In this document: positions 59,731 to 64,000 of the stretch, piece by piece
Numbering within the stretch: the first letter of the stretch is position 1
Layout: every line of letters begins with the position of its first letter
Assembly (NCBI RefSeq): GCF_021044795.1
Contig: NZ_JAJNOP010000001.1
Origin: Acidaminococcus hominis
GTDB lineage: Bacteria > Bacillota > Negativicutes > Acidaminococcales > Acidaminococcaceae
Strand: one strand, 5' to 3'
Length of the DNA: 64,000 nucleotides
Translations under genes and position numbers: made by a program
Notes under the pieces: model-generated
Databases searched by the model: none
Seen by the model: only the letters and a program-made list of their open reading frames with translations
What the model was told of the DNA's origin: nothing

Positions 59731-61362
59731 ATGGAACAGGAAGTGCAAAAACCAGCAGGGAATAAAACAACAAAATTCCTCAAGGGAACCATGATTTTAA
59801 CCATTTCCAGTATTGTGGTAAAGGTAATCGGGGCCCTGAACTGGGCCATTTTGTCCCGGGTTATGGGGGGCGAAGGAATCGGCATCTACCAGATGGGCTT
59901 CCCCATCTATCTGATGGCCATTACGGTTTCCTCCGCCGGTATTCCCGTGGCCATTTCCATTATTACCGCAGAAAAGGTGGCCCAGGATGATTATTTCGGA
60001 GCCCAGCGGGTGTTTCGGGTGTCCCTGCGGCTCCTGTTCTTTACGGGCCTGTTCTTCTCCCTGTGTTTGTGGGGCGGGGCAGGGTATCTGATTCAGTCCA
60101 AGATTATCGCCGATCCCCGGGCCTACTATTCCATCATTGCCCTGGCCCCGGCGGTATTCTTCGTCACCTTCCTGTCCAGTTTCCGGGGGTATTTCCAGGG
60201 GATGCAGATTATGATTCCTACCGCCTGTTCGGAAATTACGGAACAGACGGTGCGGGTATTTACCATGATCGCCTTTTCCTACCTGCTGCTGCCCAGAGGT
60301 CTGACCTATGCAGCGGCAGGGGCCAGTATGGGGGCTGGGGCCGGTGCTTTCTGCGGCCTGGTGGTACTGCAGATTTTCTACCTGCGGCTGAAGCATAAGC
60401 TGTTTCCCAAGGGCCTGACCGCTCCGGCCAAGCCGCCGGAATCCGCCTGGACCATCATCAAAAGACTGGTGACCCTGGCCCTGCCGGTGTCCATGTCCAG
60501 CCTGATGCTGCCGGTAGTTTCCAACCTGGATATGATGATTGTGCCCCGTCGGCTCATGGCCAGGGGCTGGACCCTGCCGGAAGCCACCACCCTGTTCGGG
60601 TATCTTACCGGGGTGGCGGTGCCCCTGGTCAATATGTCCACCATCTTGACCGCGGCCCTTTCCATCAGTCTGGTGCCTGCCATCAGCGAGTCCCGGATTT
60701 TAAATGATACCTCCGGCATCCGGGAAAAGGTCAGCACGGCCTTTTCCGTAGCTGCCGTCATTACCATTCCTTGCAGCATTGGGCTCCACGTGCTGGGAGG
60801 CCGGGTAGCTACCCTGATCTACAGCGCTCCCAACGCCGGGCCGGCCATTGAAACCATGAGCTGGGCCATTTTCCTTTTGGGCCTGCACCAGGTCAGTACG
60901 GGGATTTTGCAGGGCCTGGGCCGGACCAAGATTCCGGTGTTCAATATGATTATTGCCGCTGCGGCCAAGGTGTTCCTGAACTGGAACCTGACGGCCATTC
61001 CCTCCCTGGGGATTGTGGGTTCTTCCTGGGCTACGGTGGCGGATATTGGGATTGCTGCCCTGCTGAACCTGTTCTTCATCCAGAAGTACACGGGCTTCTC
61101 CCTGGAAGTGAAACAGCTGCTGAAAACCCTGGTGGCCGCTGTGGTCATGGGGGCCGCTGTAAAAGGCTTTCTGCTGCTGTTCCCGGGTACCCGGTTCCTG
61201 AGCATTATTGGGGCCATGGTGGTAGCCATTCCGGTGTATGCCCTGCTCCTGCTGCTGCTGAAGACCATGCCGGAAGACGAACTGGCACAGATTCCCTTTG
61301 TGGGCCGGCGGATGGTGCTGCTGGGCCGGAAACTGGGACTATTAAAACCCCAGGAAAAATAA
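59731..61362 (+). CDS. MurJ/SpoVB-type polysaccharide or lipid II flippase
   Basis: 543-aa MOP-superfamily protein with about 14 helices. The first segment GTMILTISSIVVKVIGALNWAILSRVMGGEGIGIYQMGFPIYLM matches the SpoVB/YtgP-like branch; basic residues lie in the central cavity helices. It probably flips lipid-linked sugar precursors across the inner membrane. Start 59731 preferred (GAAGGGTG upstream) over 59692. The mobile element begins 8 bases after its stop codon and separates it from its terminator at 63113-63148. Confidence 0.87.
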   Translation: MEQEVQKPAGNKTTKFLKGTMILTISSIVVKVIGALNWAILSRVMGGEGIGIYQMGFPIYLMAITVSSAGIPVAISIITAEKVAQDDYFGAQRVFRVSLRLLFFTGLFFSLCLWGGAGYLIQSKIIADPRAYYSIIALAPAVFFVTFLSSFRGYFQGMQIMIPTACSEITEQTVRVFTMIAFSYLLLPRGLTYAAAGASMGAGAGAFCGLVVLQIFYLRLKHKLFPKGLTAPAKPPESAWTIIKRLVTLALPVSMSSLMLPVVSNLDMMIVPRRLMARGWTLPEATTLFGYLTGVAVPLVNMSTILTAALSISLVPAISESRILNDTSGIREKVSTAFSVAAVITIPCSIGLHVLGGRVATLIYSAPNAGPAIETMSWAIFLLGLHQVSTGILQGLGRTKIPVFNMIIAAAAKVFLNWNLTAIPSLGIVGSSWATVADIGIAALLNLFFIQKYTGFSLEVKQLLKTLVAAVVMGAAVKGFLLLFPGTRFLSIIGAMVVAIPVYALLLLLLKTMPEDELAQIPFVGRRMVLLGRKLGLLKPQEK

Positions 61363-61369
61363 AAAATAA
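61362..61369. repeat. target-site duplication, left copy
   Basis: AAAAATAA directly before the left inverted repeat, identical to 63095-63102. Eight bases is the duplication length of IS1595-family elements. It includes the last base of the flippase stop codon. Confidence 0.92.
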
Positions 61370-61394
61370 GGCTCTGTCACAACAAATGGTTGAT
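61370..61394 (+). repeat. left terminal inverted repeat
   Basis: Begins GGCTCTGTCACAACAAA; 22 of 25 bases match the reverse complement of 63070-63094. Confidence 0.92.
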
Positions 61395-61418
61395 TTTTGA
61401 CGAGAAATAGCGTATAAT
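61390..61418 (+). promoter_or_regulatory. transposase promoter overlapping the inverted repeat
   Basis: TTGATT (61390-61395), 17-bp spacer, TATAAT (61413-61418). The -35 lies largely within the terminal repeat, so transposase binding could repress its own gene. Confidence 0.65.
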
Positions 61419-61457
61419 AATAGTAAGAAACAGTACCACCGAAGGAGGTAATTGGAT

Positions 61458-62495
61458 ATGCCTACTATCAAAGACGCATTAGATATTATCGGTAAGTTGA
61501 CTGTCGCAGAGCAGGAAAGCCTTAAAACAATGCTTTTAAGTCCTGCCTTTGTAAAGTCTTTGAATATTGAAGATTTCGTAGCAAAGGAACGCTTTGCAAA
61601 TGGTCGTGTATGCCCTCTTTGTGGCTGTATCCATGTGGTTCGCAATGGTCATCGTAAAGATGGCACACAGCGATATGTATGTAAGGATTGTGGCAAGTCC
61701 TTCGTGATTGCTACGAACTCCATTGTGTCTGGTACAAGAAAAGACTTGTCCGTGTGGGAGCAGTACATTGATTGTATGATGAATGGCTTATCCATTCGTA
61801 AGACTGCTGTTGCTTGTGGGATTCACAGAAACACCGCATTCCTTTGGAGACACAAGATTTTGGATGCACTTCAGAATATGGCAGACGATGTTACCCTTGA
61901 CGGCATTATTGAGGCTGACGAAACTTTTTTCGCCATCTCGTACAAGGGCAATCATAGCAAGAGTAAGACATTTGCTATGCCACGCAAGGCTCATAAGCGT
62001 GGTCATTCTACACATATCAGAGGCTTGTCCCAAGAAAAGGTATGTGTTCCTTGTGCGGTTAATAGGAATGGCTTGTCTATCTCCAAGATTACGAATACTG
62101 GTAGAGTTTCTACAAGAGATTTACATCATATTTATGATGGTAGGATTAAGACCAATTCCACTCTTGTTACGGACAAGATGAACTCCTATGTGAGATTTAC
62201 AAATGCCAATGGCATTGACCTTGTGCAGTTAAAGACTGGCAAAGCCAAGAAAGGCATTTATAATATCCAACATATCAATAGCTACCATAGCCAGCTAAAG
62301 AGGTTTATGCGTGGCTTTAACGGTGTTTCTACCAAGTATCTGAACAACTATCTTGTGTGGAATAACCTTGTAAATTACGCCAAAGAAAGCGACATGGAGA
62401 AAAGGAACATCTTCTTAACTTTTGTTTTGGCAACATTGAAAACTGCTAAATGCAGAGATTTATCAAACAGACCAGCAGTTCCTCTGGTCGCCTAA
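61458..62495 (+). CDS. tnp: IS1595-family transposase
   Basis: 345 aa. N-terminal zinc ribbon (CPLCGCIHVVRNGHRKDGTQRY then CKDCGKSF, about 50-85), a helix-turn-helix like segment (SIRKTAVACGIHRNTAFLWRHKIL) and a DDE/ISXO2-like catalytic domain: IIEADETFF, LVTDKMNSY, then HINSYHSQLKRFMRGFNGVSTKYLNNYLVW. ATG 61458 follows AAGGAGG by 9 bases. No frameshift, so it should be active. It catalyses cut-and-paste or copy-type movement of the element with an 8-bp duplication. Confidence 0.93.
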   Translation: MPTIKDALDIIGKLTVAEQESLKTMLLSPAFVKSLNIEDFVAKERFANGRVCPLCGCIHVVRNGHRKDGTQRYVCKDCGKSFVIATNSIVSGTRKDLSVWEQYIDCMMNGLSIRKTAVACGIHRNTAFLWRHKILDALQNMADDVTLDGIIEADETFFAISYKGNHSKSKTFAMPRKAHKRGHSTHIRGLSQEKVCVPCAVNRNGLSISKITNTGRVSTRDLHHIYDGRIKTNSTLVTDKMNSYVRFTNANGIDLVQLKTGKAKKGIYNIQHINSYHSQLKRFMRGFNGVSTKYLNNYLVWNNLVNYAKESDMEKRNIFLTFVLATLKTAKCRDLSNRPAVPLVA

Positions 62496-62518
62496 TTAGA
62501 ATTTGTGGAGATGATAAG

Positions 62519-63013
62519 ATGGTCAATATAACAGATGTAAAACAGATTCTTCAATTTGCAATAGATGCGGAGATTAAAGTCTTTCTTGATGGTGGCTGGG
62601 GTGTAGATGCTCTTCTTGGATATCAGTCAAGAGCCCATAATGATATTGACATTTTTGTAGAAAAGAACGATTATCAGAACTTTATAGAAATAATGAAAGC
62701 TAATGGCTTTTATGAGATTAAGATGGAATATACAACATTGAACCATACTGTATGGGAAGATTTGAAAAACAGAATTATTGATTTGCATTGTTTTGAATAT
62801 ACGGACGAAGGTGAAATTCTTTATGATGGGGATTGTTTTCCGGTAGAAACTTTTTCGGGTAAAGGAAGAATTGAGGAAATAGAGGTTTCCTGTATTGAAC
62901 CATATAGTCAAGTAATGTTCCATCTGGGATACGAGTTTGATGAAAATGATGCACATGATGTGAAGTTATTGTGTGAGACACTTCATATCGAAATTCCAAA
63001 TGAGTATAGATAA
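62519..63013 (+). CDS. lnuC: lincosamide nucleotidyltransferase Lnu(C)
   Basis: 164 aa; adenylylates lincomycin and clindamycin, giving lincosamide resistance. Nucleotidyltransferase motif GGWGVDALLG followed by HNDIDIFVE with the metal-binding Asp pair, then DLHCFEY and the closing FDENDAHDVKLL. Length and sequence agree with my memory of Lnu(C) throughout. ATG 62519 has GGAG upstream; it begins 23 bases after the transposase stop, so both may share a transcript. AT-rich codon use unlike the host. Confidence 0.94.
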   Translation: MVNITDVKQILQFAIDAEIKVFLDGGWGVDALLGYQSRAHNDIDIFVEKNDYQNFIEIMKANGFYEIKMEYTTLNHTVWEDLKNRIIDLHCFEYTDEGEILYDGDCFPVETFSGKGRIEEIEVSCIEPYSQVMFHLGYEFDENDAHDVKLLCETLHIEIPNEYR

Positions 63014-63069
63014 CTGCAAATAACAGTTTGTAGGGGAGTTCTGATACTCCCCTATAAAAATGGCTATTT

Positions 63070-63094
63070 ATCAACTGTTTGTTGTGACATAGCC
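63070..63094 (-). repeat. right terminal inverted repeat
   Basis: Read leftward it begins GGCTATGTCACAACAAA; 22 of 25 bases match the left end. Confidence 0.92.
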
Positions 63095-63102
63095 AAAAAT
63101 AA
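63095..63102. repeat. target-site duplication, right copy
   Basis: AAAAATAA directly after the right inverted repeat, identical to 61362-61369. Confidence 0.92.
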
Positions 63103-63112
63103 ATGTGTGCTG

Positions 63113-63148
63113 CTTCCTCAACCAAAACGGCTGGGGAAGTATTTTTTT
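63113..63148 (+). terminator. original terminator of the flippase gene, displaced by the element
   Basis: CTTCC (63113-63117) pairs with GGAAG (63135-63139), extended by TCA-CC/GG-TGG pairs, then a T7 run. Removing the element places it about 20 bases after the flippase stop codon. Confidence 0.75.
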
Positions 63149-63224
63149 GACTGATGAGTCTTTTGAAAAGCCCTGTATTTATGCCGCTTTACGGAAGTAA
63201 AATGTGATATTTTTGGAGCAATCC

Positions 63225-63253
63225 TTGCAAAGTAGGAGGATTCCTAGTACAAT
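63225..63253 (+). promoter_or_regulatory. promoter of the terminal gene
   Basis: TTGCAA (63225-63230), 17-bp spacer, TACAAT (63248-63253). Confidence 0.7.
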
Positions 63254-63410
63254 AGCTATCAGTATAAGGATTCTTATTTGGCAGGACAGGCAAAGCTTCC
63301 TGCCAGGCCAAAACCACAAAAACCATTTGGGGGTGTGAGCTGCTCACAGCCCCTTTCTTGTTGGCAGTCCCGGCGGCAGCGCCCTGGGACAGGTAAAGGA
63401 GTTTGAAGGT
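63254..63410 (+). other. structured leader of about 150 bases
   Basis: Two good hairpins: TGGCAGGA with TCCTGCCA (63280-63306) and GGGG-TGTGAGC with GCTCACA-CCCC (63331-63355). No known riboswitch class recognised and no terminator-type T-run follows them. Confidence 0.45.
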
Positions 63411-64000
63411 ATGGAGCAAAGCAAAAGCAAAGAAAAACTGGCAAAGCTGGGCAGCTACTTTTCCGGCCTGTTGCCCAAGGGCCATTTCCTGGACGCCGGC
63501 CTTTCTTTGGAATGGAAAGATGAAAACGGGGAAGTCCGGGAATTCCACGGGGGCACCAAGCTGATTTTCGGCTTTGCCGGGGTTTTCCTGGTCTGCCTGA
63601 TGGGGCTGGCGGTCTGCGGCGGCCTTTTGGTCCGGGCCTGGGATGAACAGCTGGAGCTGGCCAACTACCGGGCGGACTACGGGGTCTACACGGAACGGAT
63701 GGCTAAGCTCATGGACAACAACGAAAAACTCCAGAAGGAACTGGGCCAGGTGGTCCAGCTGGAGGACGCGGTCCGGAAGAAACTGGCCCAGGACGGGGTC
63801 AAGATTGGCGAAGAAACCGTGGACCAAAAATCCAAGGAGCTGGATAACGGCGGCCAGGGTGGTTCCACCACGGCCGACCAGCTTTCCGTGCTGGAGGTCC
63901 AGGATGAAATCAACCGGAAGCGGCTGGGCTACAAGAAGGAAAACCTCACCAATATGCTGCTGGCCCTGTCCTACTCCGGGGACGGCACCTACGGGTGGCC
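63411..64000 (+). CDS. membrane-anchored coiled-coil protein, probable M23-type envelope peptidase (N-terminal part)
   Basis: The frame is open to the window end (196 codons seen). A cytosolic N-terminus of about 50 residues is followed by one membrane helix (LIFGFAGVFLVCLMGLAVCGGLLV), then a coiled coil (ERMAKLMDNNEKLQKELGQVVQLEDAVRKKL) and a second helical stretch. This is the usual build of M23 metalloendopeptidases and their relatives, whose catalytic domain would lie beyond the edge (inference). AAAGGAG stands 9 bases before ATG 63411. Confidence 0.6.
   Translation, partial: MEQSKSKEKLAKLGSYFSGLLPKGHFLDAGLSLEWKDENGEVREFHGGTKLIFGFAGVFLVCLMGLAVCGGLLVRAWDEQLELANYRADYGVYTERMAKLMDNNEKLQKELGQVVQLEDAVRKKLAQDGVKIGEETVDQKSKELDNGGQGGSTTADQLSVLEVQDEINRKRLGYKKENLTNMLLALSYSGDGTYGW

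Larger units (their letters stand above)
61370..63094. mobile_element. MTnSag1-like element: IS1595-family transposase plus lnu(C), 1725 bp
   Basis: Bounded by 25-bp imperfect inverted repeats and an 8-bp target duplication, so the ends are exact. It carries a transposase gene and lnu(C), both rightward. Base composition is AT-rich against GC-rich neighbours, and codon use differs, showing recent acquisition from a low-GC Firmicute. Size and content match what I recall of MTnSag1 from Streptococcus agalactiae (about 1.72 kb, mobilised by Tn916). The element looks intact. Confidence 0.93.

Noticed and set aside
63031..63054. Hairpin TAGGGGAGT/ACTCCCCTA after lnu(C) as an intrinsic terminator
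   Set aside because: The stem is followed by TAAAAA on the plus strand rather than T residues.
1..64000. CRISPR array, prophage or plasmid origin
   Set aside because: No regularly spaced direct repeats, no phage structural or integrase genes and no replication-initiator gene were seen.

Overview
The window looks like chromosome of a GC-rich anaerobic Negativicute, most like Acidaminococcus (inference). The gene set is amino-acid centred: glutaminase, an aspartate:alanine-type exchanger, an alanine symporter, gamma-glutamyltransferase, and a giant 2-hydroxyacyl-CoA dehydratase activase relative. Firmicute-type regulation (four T-box leaders, a CIRCE operator, TTGACA/TATAAT promoters) sits beside an ArnT-like glycosyltransferase expected only in a cell with an outer membrane. 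No rRNA, CRISPR array or prophage was found; one tRNA-Lys is present.
Layout. 0-4 kb: 5' part of fumC, a secreted protein with an unusual ribosome-binding region, tRNA-Lys, a small CxCPAC protein behind a perfect palindromic operator, a C39-like protease, a TIGR04076 protein and a CIRCE-controlled hsp20. 4-12 kb: a complete four-gene ECF transporter operon, pepT, a DUF4143-type ATPase and a cytoplasmic gamma-glutamyltransferase. 12-15 kb: a structured leader, a small PacL/DUF1490-like protein and a CtpC-like metal P-type ATPase, then a TetR regulator. 15-19 kb: rmuC, T-box plus serA, a formate/nitrite-type channel. 19-31 kb: amino-acid transport and peptide use (AspT-like exchanger, AGCS symporter, glutaminase, two EamA exporters, M24 peptidase), an orphan small-RNA candidate, mntP and dinB. 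31-37 kb: metY, pyruvate carboxylase, a WG-repeat secreted protein.
37-49 kb is a branched-chain amino-acid island. T-box(Leu)-leuCDB runs rightward. Two separate leftward operons each carry a full acetolactate synthase: T-box(Ile)-ilvC-ilvB-ilvN and T-box(Leu)-ilvB-ilvN-DUF815 ATPase. The two isozymes therefore appear to be governed by different charged-tRNA signals.
49-59 kb: an OmpR-type two-component pair converging on the ArnT-like transferase, a PEP-mutase/isocitrate-lyase superfamily enzyme, a MetE-C-like methyltransferase and the 1426-residue activase. 59-64 kb: a MurJ/SpoVB-like flippase, whose terminator has been split from it by a 1725-bp AT-rich mobile element (IS1595-family transposase plus lnu(C) lincosamide resistance, imperfect 25-bp ends, 8-bp target duplication), and finally the start of a probable M23-type envelope peptidase.
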